Positions 24,867 through 33,613 are shown, counted from the first letter of the stretch. The stretch is 64,000 bases of DNA from Mycolicibacterium sp. CBMA 226 (GCF_009729075.1 NZ_VTGY01000010.1:35210-99209); one strand, 5' to 3'. The notes: generated by a model from the sequence alone, not told the origin. Numbers and translations: made by a program.

Positions 24867-26144
24867 TCAACTGTTGGCCTCCGCCGCAGCATGCAGCGCC
24901 TCGCCCCGAGCGCCCTGAGCGTGATGGCTGAGCGCCTGGATCGACACGTCGTGGCCCTCGGCCGCCTTGCGCAGCGCGCCCACCGTGGCCTGCTCACGCG
25001 AAATGTGCTGGAACGGGTCGAAGTTGTACCAGCGCATCGCGTTCTCGTGGGTGATCTTGTTGATCTCGTCGTCGGGAACGCTGTTGGCGGACAACACGTC
25101 CCACAGTTCCTCCGGCGCCCCCGGCCACATCGAGTCACTGTGCGGGTAGTCGGCCTCCCAACAGATGTTGTCGATGCCGATGTTGTTGCGCAGCGCGACA
25201 CCCACCGGGTCGCTGATGAAGCAGGTCAGGAAGTGCTCACGGAACACGTCGCTGGGCCTCTTGCCTTTGAAGTCCTGCTTGGTCCACGTCGAGTGCATCT
25301 CGTAAGTGCGATCGGCGCGCTCGAGGAAGTACGGAATCCACCCGGTGCCGCCCTCGGACAGCGCGATCTTGAGATCGGGATACTCCTTGATGGGCCGCGA
25401 CCACAACAGGTCGGCAGCCGCCTGCACGATGTTCATCGGCTGCAGGGTGATCATGACGTCGAGCGGGGCGTCCGGCGCGGTGACGACCAACTTGCCAGAC
25501 GAACCGATATGGATGTTCATCACCATTCCGGTGTCCGACAACGCTTCCCACAGCGGGTTCCAGTACGGATCGTGAAAGCTGGGATATCCCATGGCCGCCG
25601 GGTTCTCGGTGAAGGTCAGCGCGTGCACGCCCTTCTTCGCGACGCGCCGCACCTCCTGCGCACACTTCTCGGCATTCCAGATCACCGGGATGGCCATCGG
25701 GATGAAGCGCGCCGGGTAGGCACCACACCACTCGTCGATGTGCCAGTCGTTGTAGGCCTGAACCAGCGCCAGCGAGAAGTCCTCGTCCTCGGTGGCGAAC
25801 AACCGGCCCGCGAAGCCGGGAAACGACGGGAAGCAGATCGAACCCAGGATGCCGCCGGCATTCATGTCCTTGACGCGCTCGTCGACGTTGTAACAGCCCG
25901 GTCGGATCTCATCGAGTCCCTGAGGTTCCAGCCCGTACTCCTCCTTGGGGCGGCCGGCGACCGCGTTCAGCGCGACATTCGGAATGACGACGTCACGGAA
26001 CTTCCACATGTCGCTGCCGTCGGCGTTGTGCACGAGGCGGGGCGCGTCATCGAGGTACTTCGCGGGCAGGTGGTTCTGGAACATGTCCGGCGGTTCCACC
26101 AGGTGGTCGTCCACGCTGATCAGGATCATGTCTTCCTTGTTCAT
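24867..26144 (-). CDS. amidohydrolase-2 family (TIM-barrel) hydrolase or decarboxylase
   Basis: A 425-residue protein. ISVDDHLVEPPDMF at residues 9-22 gives the metal Asp/His pair, NIHIGSSG supplies another His, and ADYPHSDSMWPG the C-terminal Asp/His. This group includes non-oxidative decarboxylases and C-C hydrolases and is common in actinobacterial aromatic and steroid catabolism. It heads a six-gene leftward operon and is divergent from the CMD-Rieske operon across a 204-base gap that contains a motif A operator. Confidence 0.9.
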   Translation of the reverse strand: MNKEDMILISVDDHLVEPPDMFQNHLPAKYLDDAPRLVHNADGSDMWKFRDVVIPNVALNAVAGRPKEEYGLEPQGLDEIRPGCYNVDERVKDMNAGGILGSICFPSFPGFAGRLFATEDEDFSLALVQAYNDWHIDEWCGAYPARFIPMAIPVIWNAEKCAQEVRRVAKKGVHALTFTENPAAMGYPSFHDPYWNPLWEALSDTGMVMNIHIGSSGKLVVTAPDAPLDVMITLQPMNIVQAAADLLWSRPIKEYPDLKIALSEGGTGWIPYFLERADRTYEMHSTWTKQDFKGKRPSDVFREHFLTCFISDPVGVALRNNIGIDNICWEADYPHSDSMWPGAPEELWDVLSANSVPDDEINKITHENAMRWYNFDPFQHISREQATVGALRKAAEGHDVSIQALSHHAQGARGEALHAAAEANS

Positions 26145-26188
26145 TACAAGCCTTCCTCCCGCTCAGTTCTCTACCAATGAAAACTAGC

Positions 26189-26205
26189 TTCTCCTCCGGA
26201 GAGAA
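26189..26205. promoter_or_regulatory. outward-facing TTCTC/GAGAA pair
   Basis: TTCTC (26189-26193) and GAGAA (26201-26205) flank CTCCGGA. The half-sites are those of motif A but in the opposite order, 45 bases upstream of the amidohydrolase-2 start. It may be a weak second binding site, or chance in a GC-rich promoter. Confidence 0.3.
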
Positions 26206-26309
26206 TCAACGTCCACACTCGCAAATGCCACCCGACCAGGCAACCCGCCGACCGGAACAGAGTCTGGCGTTGACCGCGGCGACGAAACGTGCAAATGTAT
26301 TAGTCAGAA

Positions 26310-26328
26310 ATGAGAATCCCATTCTCAT
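26310..26328. promoter_or_regulatory. motif A operator, ATGAGAATCCCATTCTCAT
   Basis: A perfect 19-base palindrome around GAGAA-N5-TTCTC, 20 bases upstream of the ATG at 26349 and in the shared promoter with the leftward operon starting at 26144. It is the longest perfect match to motif A after the 35693 site. Confidence 0.75.
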
Positions 26329-26348
26329 CGAAGAGAGGACCTGGCCTG

Positions 26349-26879
26349 ATGCGCCTCCCCCCGCTTCCCGCTGACCGCTGGGACGACGAGGTCGACAAAG
26401 CGTTGGCCGGCCTCGTCTCCGACGAGCAGCGCGATCCAGAACGAGTGAGCAATCTGATCGGCACACTCGCCCGCCACCCGAAGCTCGCCAGACCTTACCT
26501 TCGGTACAGCTTCTACCTGCTGTACTCCTCGACACTGCCGGACCGGGTCCGCGAGCTCGCCATTCTGCGCGTCGCTCACCAGACCGGCAGCGAGTACGAA
26601 TGGTCTCAGCACGTCAAGCTCGGCCGGCAGGTGGGACTGACCGACGACGAGATCGACGCGGTCACCCGCGGCGAGGCCGGAGACGACTTCGAGCGAGCGG
26701 TACTGATCGCCGCCGACGAACTGCTCGAGAAATACAACCTTTCCGATGCCACTTGGTCAGCGTTGAGCGAGCGGCTCGAAGAGCGTCAGCTCATGGACCT
26801 GATGTTCACCATCGGTTCGTATGCGGCACTGGCAATGGCTTTCAACACATTTGGCGTAGAGCTGGACAAGGAGACGTAA
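26349..26879 (+). CDS. carboxymuconolactone decarboxylase (CMD)/AhpD-like protein
   Basis: A 176-residue all-helical CMD-family protein. REIAILRV-type helix (RELAILRVAHQTGSEYEWSQH) and the later ADELL and YAALAMAFNTFGV segments are family marks. There is no CxxC, so it is not an alkylhydroperoxidase of the AhpD redox type. The ATG at 26349 follows AGAGGACC; an in-frame ATG at 26310 lies inside the operator and is rejected. It is the first gene of the operon with Rieske copy 3, five bases upstream of it. Role unknown; lactone or gamma-carboxy decarboxylation is possible. Confidence 0.85.
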   Translation: MRLPPLPADRWDDEVDKALAGLVSDEQRDPERVSNLIGTLARHPKLARPYLRYSFYLLYSSTLPDRVRELAILRVAHQTGSEYEWSQHVKLGRQVGLTDDEIDAVTRGEAGDDFERAVLIAADELLEKYNLSDATWSALSERLEERQLMDLMFTIGSYAALAMAFNTFGVELDKET

Positions 26880-26883
26880 ACAG

Positions 26884-28191
26884 ATGGCCCACTTCCCCAA
26901 ACCCGCTGCAGGCAGCTGGACCGAGAACTGGCCCGAACTGGGCACAGCACCGGTCGACTACACCGACTCCATCGACCCGGAACAGTGGAAACTGGAGCAG
27001 CAGGCCATCTTCCGCAAGACCTGGCTTCATGTGGGCCGCGTCGAGCGGCTGCCCAAGGTCGGCAGTTACTTCACGCGCGAGATGCCCTCGGTCGGTGCCG
27101 GAACCTCGATCATCATCGTCAAAGACAAGGATGAGACCGTCCGGGCGTTCTACAACATGTGCCGGCACCGTGGAAACAAGCTGGTGTGGAACGACTATCC
27201 GGGCGAGGAAGTGTCGGGCTCCTGCCGTCAGTTCACCTGCAAGTACCACGCCTGGCGGTACGCACTCAACGGCGACCTCACGTTCATCCAGCAGGAGCAG
27301 GAGTTCTTCGACGTCGACAAGGCCGACTACCCGCTCAAGCCGGTGCGCTGCGAGGTGTGGGAAGGCTTCATCTTCGTCAACTTCGACGACGACGCCGCGC
27401 CGTTGAACGAGTACCTCGGTGATTTCGCAAAAGGCTTGGAGGGCTACCCCTTCCATGAGATGACCGAGGTCTATAGCTACCGTTCGGAGATCAAGGCGAA
27501 CTGGAAGCTGTTCATCGACGCCTTCGTCGAGTTCTACCACGCACCGATCCTGCACATGAAGCAGGCGACGAAGGAAGAAGCCGACAAGCTTGCCAAGGTC
27601 GGATTCGAGGCGTTGCACTACGACATCAAGGGCGACCACTCGATGATCTCGTCCTGGGGCGGCATGAGCCCGCCCAACGACCTCAACATGGTGAAGCCAA
27701 TCGAACGGATTCTGCACAGCGGCCTGTTCGGTCCATGGGACCGGCCCGACATCAAGGGCATCCTGCCCGACGAACTGCCGCCCGCGGTCAACCCCGCCCG
27801 GCAGAAGACCTGGGGCCAGGATTCTTTCGAGTTCTTCCCCAATTTCACGCTGCTGCTCTGGGTTCCGGGTTGGTACCTCACCTACAACTACTGGCCGACG
27901 GGCGTGGACAGCCATATCTTCGAGGCAAACCTGTACTTCGTCCCGCCGAAGAACACCCGGCAGCGACTGTCGCAGGAGCTGGCAGCGGTGACCTTCAAGG
28001 AGTACGCGCTTCAGGACGCCAACACCCTGGAGGCCACTCAGACCCAGATCGGTACGCGGGCGGTCACCGAATTCCCGTTGTGCGACCAGGAAGTTCTGCT
28101 GCGCCACCTGCACCACACCGCACACAAGTACGTCGACGAGTACAAATCCGAGCAGTCAGTGAAGACCAACGGGAGAGTTGCACATGTCTGA
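26884..28191 (+). CDS. Rieske non-heme iron oxygenase, catalytic subunit (copy 3)
   Basis: 435 residues. CRHRGNK and CKYHAW hold the 2Fe-2S ligands; DAFVEFYHAPILH holds the Asp/His/His iron site. It shares the PKPAAGSWTENWP start and WPTGVDSHIFE region with the copies at 4305 and 9592. It is followed directly by the small partner and the second amidohydrolase, the same order as copy 2, which shows module duplication. No reductase is in this operon. Confidence 0.93.
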   Translation: MAHFPKPAAGSWTENWPELGTAPVDYTDSIDPEQWKLEQQAIFRKTWLHVGRVERLPKVGSYFTREMPSVGAGTSIIIVKDKDETVRAFYNMCRHRGNKLVWNDYPGEEVSGSCRQFTCKYHAWRYALNGDLTFIQQEQEFFDVDKADYPLKPVRCEVWEGFIFVNFDDDAAPLNEYLGDFAKGLEGYPFHEMTEVYSYRSEIKANWKLFIDAFVEFYHAPILHMKQATKEEADKLAKVGFEALHYDIKGDHSMISSWGGMSPPNDLNMVKPIERILHSGLFGPWDRPDIKGILPDELPPAVNPARQKTWGQDSFEFFPNFTLLLWVPGWYLTYNYWPTGVDSHIFEANLYFVPPKNTRQRLSQELAAVTFKEYALQDANTLEATQTQIGTRAVTEFPLCDQEVLLRHLHHTAHKYVDEYKSEQSVKTNGRVAHV

Positions 28192-28522
28192 GACCCCCTT
28201 GCTGCCAGCAGAATTCGCCGACCTCGAGCGGTTCTCCGACTGGATTCTGGCGACGGAGCCCCAGCGCTACGCCAAGCGGCTGGCGTCCAGCATGGGCGAG
28301 ATGCAGGACCTCTACGACGTCGGGATGGCCCGGCTCGAAGAGGTGATGGTCTACCTGGACGCCCGTTTCCCGTTGCACGACATGCCAGATGCCGCCAAAC
28401 GGCTGATGCACCTGATGCAGTCGGTGGTGATGGTGTCCTTTCCCGTCGAGGTGTGGAAGCAGCCGCGTGTCCTCGACAGCGGGGCGGCGTGGGTCGAACT
28501 CATCAAGGAGCCGGTGGTATGA
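28184..28522 (+). CDS. small Rieske-associated protein, copy 3
   Basis: 112 residues from the ATG at 28184, which overlaps the Rieske stop and has GGGAG upstream. The AEFADLERFSDW start, RYAKRLASSMGEMQDLYD segment and LMHLMQSVVMVSFPVEVWKQPRVLDSGA end match the copy at 9266-9595 especially well. The central YCDKF motif of copies 1 and 2 is here YLDARF, so the conserved Cys is lost and is not essential. Overlap with the oxygenase gene suggests 1:1 synthesis with it. Confidence 0.85.
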   Translation: MSETPLLPAEFADLERFSDWILATEPQRYAKRLASSMGEMQDLYDVGMARLEEVMVYLDARFPLHDMPDAAKRLMHLMQSVVMVSFPVEVWKQPRVLDSGAAWVELIKEPVV

Positions 28523-28523
28523 G

Positions 28524-29798
28524 TTGTCGGCTCTTCGCGCAAGCGGCTCATCGCATACCGTGCTGACCCTGAAAGCGGCTGGGCTACTCGACGTCGACGC
28601 CGGGGAGATCGTTCGCCCCGGCATCGTCCACGTCGACGGTGACCGGATTGTCGCCGTCGGAGACGGCAAATCAGACAAGGGCGTGGGCGCTGCCGCAGAG
28701 GACGAAGTCATCGATCTCGGCGACGCGATCCTGCTGCCCGGACTGATGGACATGGAGGTCAACCTGCTGATGGGCGGGCGGGGTGAAAACCCCGGCCTGT
28801 CCCAGGTTCAGGACGATCCGCCGACCCGCGTGCTGCGTGCCGTCGGCAACGCCCGCCGGACGCTGCGTGCGGGATTCACCACCGTGCGAAACCTCGGCCT
28901 GTTCGTCAAGACCGGTGGGTATCTGCTCGACGTGGCGCTCGGCAAGGCGATCGACGCCGGCTGGATCGACGGCCCGCGCATCGTGCCGGCCGGCCACGCC
29001 ATCACCCCGACCGGCGGCCACCTGGACCCGACGATGTTCGCCGCGTTCGCCCCGCACACCCTCGATCTCACCATCGAGGAGGGCATCGCGAACGGTGTGG
29101 ACGAGATCCGTAAGGCGGTCCGCTACCAGATCAAGCACGGTGCCCAGCTGATCAAGGTCTGCTGTTCGGGCGGCGTCATGTCGATGACCGGACCGCCTGG
29201 TGCACAACACTATTCGGACGAGGAGCTACGTGCGATCGTCGATGAGGCCCATCGGCGTGGTCTGCGCGTGGCCGCACATACGCACGGCGCCGAAGCGGTC
29301 ATGCATGCAGTCGATGCCGGCATCGACTGCATCGAGCACGGTTTCCTGATCGACGACGCGGCCATCGCATCGATGGTCGAGCACGGCACGTTCCTGGTGA
29401 GCACCCGGCGGCTGGCCGATGCCATGGATGTCTCGCACGCCCCGCCGGAGCTGCAGGCCAAGGCCGCCGAGATGTTCCCCATCGCCCGCAAGTCGATTCT
29501 GGCCGCCTACGAGGCCGGGGTGAAAGTCGCGGTCGGCACCGACGCACCTGCCATCCCGCACGGCAAGAACGCCGACGAACTCGTCACTCTGGTCGAGTTG
29601 GGCTTGCCGCCACTGGCGGTGTTGCGAGGCGCCACCTCCACGGCGGCCGAACTGCTCAATGTCACCGACCGCGGCCGGATTGCCGAGGGTCTGCTGGCCG
29701 ACATCATCGCCGTACCGTCGGATCCGTTGGCCGACATCAGCGTTACGCAACACGTCAGCTTCGTGATGAAAGGGGGAAAGGTCTATGTCAACAACTGA
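28524..29798 (+). CDS. amidohydrolase-superfamily protein with altered HxH motif (copy 2)
   Basis: Up to 424 residues from the TTG at 28524, one base after the small gene's stop; a GTG at 28560 would give 412 residues and matches the paralogue's start about as well. Metal-site residues: Lys in QLIKVCCSGG, His in VAAHTHG, His in CIEHGF, Asp in VGTDAPAIPHG. The first motif reads GLMDMEVN in place of DxHxH, as in copy 1 at 8010-9269. The conserved change in both copies argues against random decay. It overlaps the SnoaL-like gene by 14 bases. Confidence 0.83.
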   Translation: MSALRASGSSHTVLTLKAAGLLDVDAGEIVRPGIVHVDGDRIVAVGDGKSDKGVGAAAEDEVIDLGDAILLPGLMDMEVNLLMGGRGENPGLSQVQDDPPTRVLRAVGNARRTLRAGFTTVRNLGLFVKTGGYLLDVALGKAIDAGWIDGPRIVPAGHAITPTGGHLDPTMFAAFAPHTLDLTIEEGIANGVDEIRKAVRYQIKHGAQLIKVCCSGGVMSMTGPPGAQHYSDEELRAIVDEAHRRGLRVAAHTHGAEAVMHAVDAGIDCIEHGFLIDDAAIASMVEHGTFLVSTRRLADAMDVSHAPPELQAKAAEMFPIARKSILAAYEAGVKVAVGTDAPAIPHGKNADELVTLVELGLPPLAVLRGATSTAAELLNVTDRGRIAEGLLADIIAVPSDPLADISVTQHVSFVMKGGKVYVNN

Positions 29799-30201
29799 CG
29801 AGATCGTCGCGATCCAACAGCTTCTCGCCAAGTACGCGGTCACCATCACCCAGGGCGACATCGACGGCCTCATATCGGTGTTCACTCCCGACGGCACGTA
29901 CAGCGCGTTCGGCGACACCTACCCGCTGGACCGATTTCCCGAACTGGTCGATGCCGCGCCCAAGGGCCTGTTCATGACCGGCACCGCGCTCGTCGACCTC
30001 GACGGCGACACCGCGACCGGAACCCAACCCCTGTGCTTCGTCGAGCATTCCAGCCACGATATGCGGATCGGTTACTACCGTGACACTTATCTACGCACCG
30101 AAGACGGCTGGCGATTGCGCACCCGGGCGATGACTTTCATCCGGCGCAGCGGTGAACACGACTCCGGCCGGCCGCACGCGGTGGGTCGCCCCCGCCCGTG
30201 A
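29785..30201 (+). CDS. SnoaL/NTF2-like small protein
   Basis: A 138-residue protein of the SnoaL-like (NTF2-fold) family: IVAIQQLLAKYAVTITQGDIDGLISVFTPDGTY near the N-terminus (in part) and a closing GYYRDTYLRTEDGWRLRTRAMTF. Members act as small hydratases, isomerases or oxygenase beta-like subunits. The ATG lies inside the end of the amidohydrolase gene, and its stop overlaps the next start by four bases. Specific role unknown. Confidence 0.82.
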   Translation: MSTTDEIVAIQQLLAKYAVTITQGDIDGLISVFTPDGTYSAFGDTYPLDRFPELVDAAPKGLFMTGTALVDLDGDTATGTQPLCFVEHSSHDMRIGYYRDTYLRTEDGWRLRTRAMTFIRRSGEHDSGRPHAVGRPRP

Positions 30202-31328
30202 CCGCCGCAGCCACACTTCCCGACGTCGCCGATTTCCGTGCAGGCCTGACTGCATGGCTCGACGAGCACGACCTCACCCCCGGGCCCGACCACTCACTGC
30301 AAGGGCATCTACGCCAGTTCGCGCGTGTGCAGAAGGCGCTGTACGACGGCGGCTGGGGCCGCTACGGCTGGCCCGAAGACGCCGGTGGTCTGGGCGGTCC
30401 CGCGATGTTGCGGGCCGTCGTCGGGGAGGAGGTCGTCGGCCGACGGCTCGCCGAGCCCGGACCGTACTCGATGCTCGAAGTGCTGGCTCCGACGATGATC
30501 GACTACGCGTCACCCGAGTTGGCCGCCGAGATGGTGCCCAAGCTGCTCAGCGGCGAAGAGCAATGGTGCCAGGGGTTTTCCGAGCCCGGCTCTGGCAGTG
30601 ACCTGGCATCGTTGACCACGAGAGCCGTGCAGCGCGGCGACAACTGGATCGTAAATGGACAGAAGGTGTGGACGAGCTTCGCGCAGTATTCGCACCGATG
30701 CATCCTGCTGACCCGCACCGGTTCGGCTGAGACGCCGAACCACCAAGCCATCACCGCGTTCTTCGTCGACATGGACTCCCCCGGCATCACGGTGCGTCCG
30801 CTGCGCACCATGCACGACGTCGACGAGTTCTGCGAGGTGTACTTCGACGACGTCGAGGTGGACGCAAGCCGGATGCTCGGAAAGCCCGGTGACGGTTGGC
30901 AACTCGCGATGGACCTGCTCCCCTACGAACGCTCGACCTGCTTCTGGCAGCGTATCGCCTACTTGTACTCGCGGTTCGACGCACTGATCCAGGAAGTCAA
31001 GAATCAGGGCCAGCCCGTGGATTCCGATCTGGGCGAGGTCTTTCTGGCCCTGCATACGCTGCGCTGCCGCTCCCGGGCCACCCAGCAACGACTGGCAGCG
31101 GGACACAAGCTCGGCCCGGACACCTCGATCGACAAAGTGCTGTTGGCCGGCGCCGAACAACGGCTCTATGACGCCGCGCGCGATCTTTTGCCCGGCGTCA
31201 TCGAACTCGACGAAAGCCCCTGGCGCACGGAGTATCTGTACTCGCGGGCAGCCACCATCTATGGCGGCACCGCCGAAGTGCAGCGCAACATCATCGCCCG
31301 GCGACTACTCGACCTCGGCAAGGAGTGA
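30198..31328 (+). CDS. acyl-CoA dehydrogenase, large subunit of a probable heteromeric pair
   Basis: 376 residues. FSEPGSGSDLASL and KVWTSFA are the flavin-domain motifs; the C-terminus ends IYGGTAEVQRNIIARRLLDLG. It is followed at once by a shorter acyl-CoA dehydrogenase-like gene. Paired genes of this kind encode alpha2-beta2 enzymes such as ChsE1-ChsE2 of mycobacterial cholesterol side-chain breakdown, which act on bulky steroid-CoA substrates. GTG start overlapping the SnoaL-like stop. Confidence 0.9.
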   Translation: MTAAATLPDVADFRAGLTAWLDEHDLTPGPDHSLQGHLRQFARVQKALYDGGWGRYGWPEDAGGLGGPAMLRAVVGEEVVGRRLAEPGPYSMLEVLAPTMIDYASPELAAEMVPKLLSGEEQWCQGFSEPGSGSDLASLTTRAVQRGDNWIVNGQKVWTSFAQYSHRCILLTRTGSAETPNHQAITAFFVDMDSPGITVRPLRTMHDVDEFCEVYFDDVEVDASRMLGKPGDGWQLAMDLLPYERSTCFWQRIAYLYSRFDALIQEVKNQGQPVDSDLGEVFLALHTLRCRSRATQQRLAAGHKLGPDTSIDKVLLAGAEQRLYDAARDLLPGVIELDESPWRTEYLYSRAATIYGGTAEVQRNIIARRLLDLGKE

Positions 31329-31329
31329 C

Positions 31330-32139
31330 ATGTCCGCGCACCTCGATGCCGAATCCCTCGGGCTACTGGAAGACACGCTGCGCAAGACGATGCTGACGTG
31401 CTCCGGACCAGAGTTGGACGCGGCCCTCACCGAGCTCGGCTGGGCCGAGATGCTCACCGACATGGCCGACGTGGCAGTACCACTGGTGTTCCGGCTGCTC
31501 GGCGAAACTGGTTCACACGCTTCGGTTCTCATGGATGTGGTGCTACATGCGACCGGCAACACCATCGGCGACACTGTCGAGCTGCCGTTGCCCTATACGG
31601 GCAACGCGTGGGTGGTGTGGGACCGAGCGGCTGAGCGGCTCGATCCCACCCTGGGTGGGTTGCCCCTGCGCCGCGAAGACGAGGGCTACCCCATCCGCGT
31701 CGCCGAAGCCCGCATCGCGGTGGGCTGGTGGCTGATCGGCTCGGCTCGGGCCATGCTGTCACTGGCCCGTCAGCATGCGCTGGACCGGGTGCAGTTCGGC
31801 CGGCCCATCGCGGGTTTCCAGGCCATCCGACACCGGCTCTCCGAGACCCTCGTTGCCATCGAAGGCGCCGAAGCAGCTCTGGCGCTGCCGATTTCGGACA
31901 GTCCCGACCTCGTCGCGCTGCTCGCCAAGGCAGCGGCAGGCAAGGCGGCACTGACCGCCGCGAAGAACTGCCAGCAGGTGCTCGCCGGTATCGGATTCAC
32001 CGCCGAGCACGATCTACACCACCATGTGAAGCGGGTGCTGGTCCTCGACGGATTACTGGGCAGCTCAAGGGAACTCACCAAGAAGGCCGGCGGCGGCCTG
32101 CGGGCGCGGGGATCGGCGCCGCGGCTGGCTCAGCTGTAA
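31330..32139 (+). CDS. acyl-CoA dehydrogenase-like small subunit
   Basis: 269 residues, shorter than a normal acyl-CoA dehydrogenase (about 380). It keeps the C-terminal helical domain (GSARAMLSLARQHALDRVQFGRPIAGFQ, cited in part) and FTAEHDLHHHVKRVL, but lacks the EPGxGSD flavin loop. That is the composition of the partner chain in heteromeric dehydrogenases. The ATG follows AAGGAG and starts one base after the large-subunit stop. Last gene of the operon. Confidence 0.87.
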   Translation: MSAHLDAESLGLLEDTLRKTMLTCSGPELDAALTELGWAEMLTDMADVAVPLVFRLLGETGSHASVLMDVVLHATGNTIGDTVELPLPYTGNAWVVWDRAAERLDPTLGGLPLRREDEGYPIRVAEARIAVGWWLIGSARAMLSLARQHALDRVQFGRPIAGFQAIRHRLSETLVAIEGAEAALALPISDSPDLVALLAKAAAGKAALTAAKNCQQVLAGIGFTAEHDLHHHVKRVLVLDGLLGSSRELTKKAGGGLRARGSAPRLAQL

Positions 32140-32197
32140 GGCGGCCTTGGCGTCGACTCGCGCGACCGGCGACCCGACCCAGACCCCTGGCGCTGGC

Positions 32198-32212
32198 CGG
32201 GGCTCCGCCCCG
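32198..32212. terminator. GC hairpin after the Rieske copy 3 operon
   Basis: CGGGGC-TCC-GCCCCG, a 6-bp stem with a 3-base loop, 59 bases after the stop of the last gene. No T tract. Candidate terminator in the 188-base gap before the HNH gene. Confidence 0.45.
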
Positions 32213-32300
32213 AGCAACCTTGGTCACTTTGTTTACGCTGGTCACGATGGGTAGCTAGCGTCACGTGCGTTACAGGGATCCGCAAACCTGGCCTTGCTGT

Positions 32301-32316
32301 TCGAACATTTGTTCGA
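32301..32316. promoter_or_regulatory. SOS (LexA) box
   Basis: TCGAACATTTGTTCGA matches the mycobacterial LexA consensus TCGAAC-N4-GTTCGA at every fixed position. It ends 11 bases before the ATG of the DUF222-HNH gene. Confidence 0.88.
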
Positions 32317-32327
32317 TACACTGTGTT

Positions 32328-33566
32328 ATGGGAATCGCACCAGATCTCACCACTAGCCTCGACACCCTCCGGGGAGTGCAGGTCCCCGACGACATGGCCG
32401 GGGACGACGCACTAGAGGCAGCGCGGTGTCTGTTCAGGCTGCGGCATGTGGTTGATCATCTGGCGGCGATGCTGGCCGGGGTGCTGGACCGGTTGGGTGT
32501 GGCGGCATCGCAGGGCCGGACGCTGCGGGAGTTGTTGATGTCGCTGGGGTGTGCGCCGTCGGTCGCGGAGCGGATGGTGCGGGTCGGTGGCGCGCTGCCG
32601 GTGTTGCCCACTCTGGCGGCGCATGCCGCTGATGGGGCGGTCTCGGGTGAGCATGTCGATGCGATCGTCAAGGGCATCAACCACATTCGAGCACGCTCAC
32701 CCGGGAAGGTGGACGAGGCGACCCGGTTCCGGCAGGTGACCGACCTGTTGGGGCAGTTCTTCTCCGGAGCCACCCCCGCGGACATCGGTAACCGCGCCCG
32801 AAAGCTGGGCAACCGCGCCGCCGCCGCCGAAGGCGGGTTGCCGGCCGCCGAGGACCGGTCCGTCAACACCTTCGATCACCGCGTTACCAGTGACGGCCGG
32901 CTGCAGGTGCGGGCAGACCTGGACGCCGAAGTGGGTGCCAAGCTAGTGGCCGCAGTGGAAGAGCTGTCAGCGCCCCGTCCCGAACCCGACGGCAGCCCCG
33001 ACACCCGCTCCGCGGCCCGGCGACGCGCCGATGCTCTGGAAGCGGTGTTGGATATCGCGGCCCGCGGCGGGGATGTCGCGTCCGCGCCGCGGACGCAGCT
33101 GTTGGTGACGGTGCCCGCCGACACCCCGGACCTGGCCGAGTTGGAGTTCATGGGGTCGATCAGCACCGCGACCGTGGAACGGATCTGCTGCGACACGGCG
33201 GTCACCACAGTCGTGGTGGATGGTGAGCAGGTGCCCCTGGACATGGGGCGGGAGAAGCGGCTGTTCCCGGCACATCTACGCAAAGCCCTGTACCTGCGCG
33301 ATCAGTGCTGCATCAAATGCGGCGCCCCACCCGGACGCACCCACGCCCATCACATCGTGCACTGGACCCACCACGGCGAAACCAGCCTGGGCAACGGCTG
33401 CCTGCTGTGCCCGGCCTGTCACGCCAACATCCACCACGACGGCTGGGACGTCGTCATGGGCCTCGACCGACACCCCTGGCTCATCCCACCCGCGGTCGTC
33501 GACCCACACCGACAACCCATCCCCGCCTACAACCGCCGCACCATGCGACTCGACCACGCCGCATAA
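32328..33566 (+). CDS. DUF222 and HNH-endonuclease protein (13E12 repeat family)
   Basis: 412 residues. The N-terminal two thirds is the DUF222 helical domain (EAARCLFRLRHVVDHLAAMLAGVLDR, cited in part); the C-terminal HNH nuclease domain has CIKCGAPPGRTHAHHIVHW and CPACHANIHHDGW with paired zinc cysteines. Such proteins are the 13E12-repeat family of mycobacteria, several of which are in the SOS regulon. The ATG at 32328 follows the SOS box. It is unrelated to the catabolic genes and looks like an inserted DNA-damage-induced element. No flanking target duplication was found by eye. Confidence 0.92.
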   Translation: MGIAPDLTTSLDTLRGVQVPDDMAGDDALEAARCLFRLRHVVDHLAAMLAGVLDRLGVAASQGRTLRELLMSLGCAPSVAERMVRVGGALPVLPTLAAHAADGAVSGEHVDAIVKGINHIRARSPGKVDEATRFRQVTDLLGQFFSGATPADIGNRARKLGNRAAAAEGGLPAAEDRSVNTFDHRVTSDGRLQVRADLDAEVGAKLVAAVEELSAPRPEPDGSPDTRSAARRRADALEAVLDIAARGGDVASAPRTQLLVTVPADTPDLAELEFMGSISTATVERICCDTAVTTVVVDGEQVPLDMGREKRLFPAHLRKALYLRDQCCIKCGAPPGRTHAHHIVHWTHHGETSLGNGCLLCPACHANIHHDGWDVVMGLDRHPWLIPPAVVDPHRQPIPAYNRRTMRLDHAA

Positions 33567-33613
33567 CACCTAAAGCCTTGTGCACCTTGACAACTCAACA
33601 GTGAACCGGGCCA

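Noticed and set aside
26310..26348. Upstream ATG for the CMD-family gene
   Set aside because: It lies in the motif A palindrome and adds residues unlike the family. The ATG at 26349 has a spaced purine-rich site.
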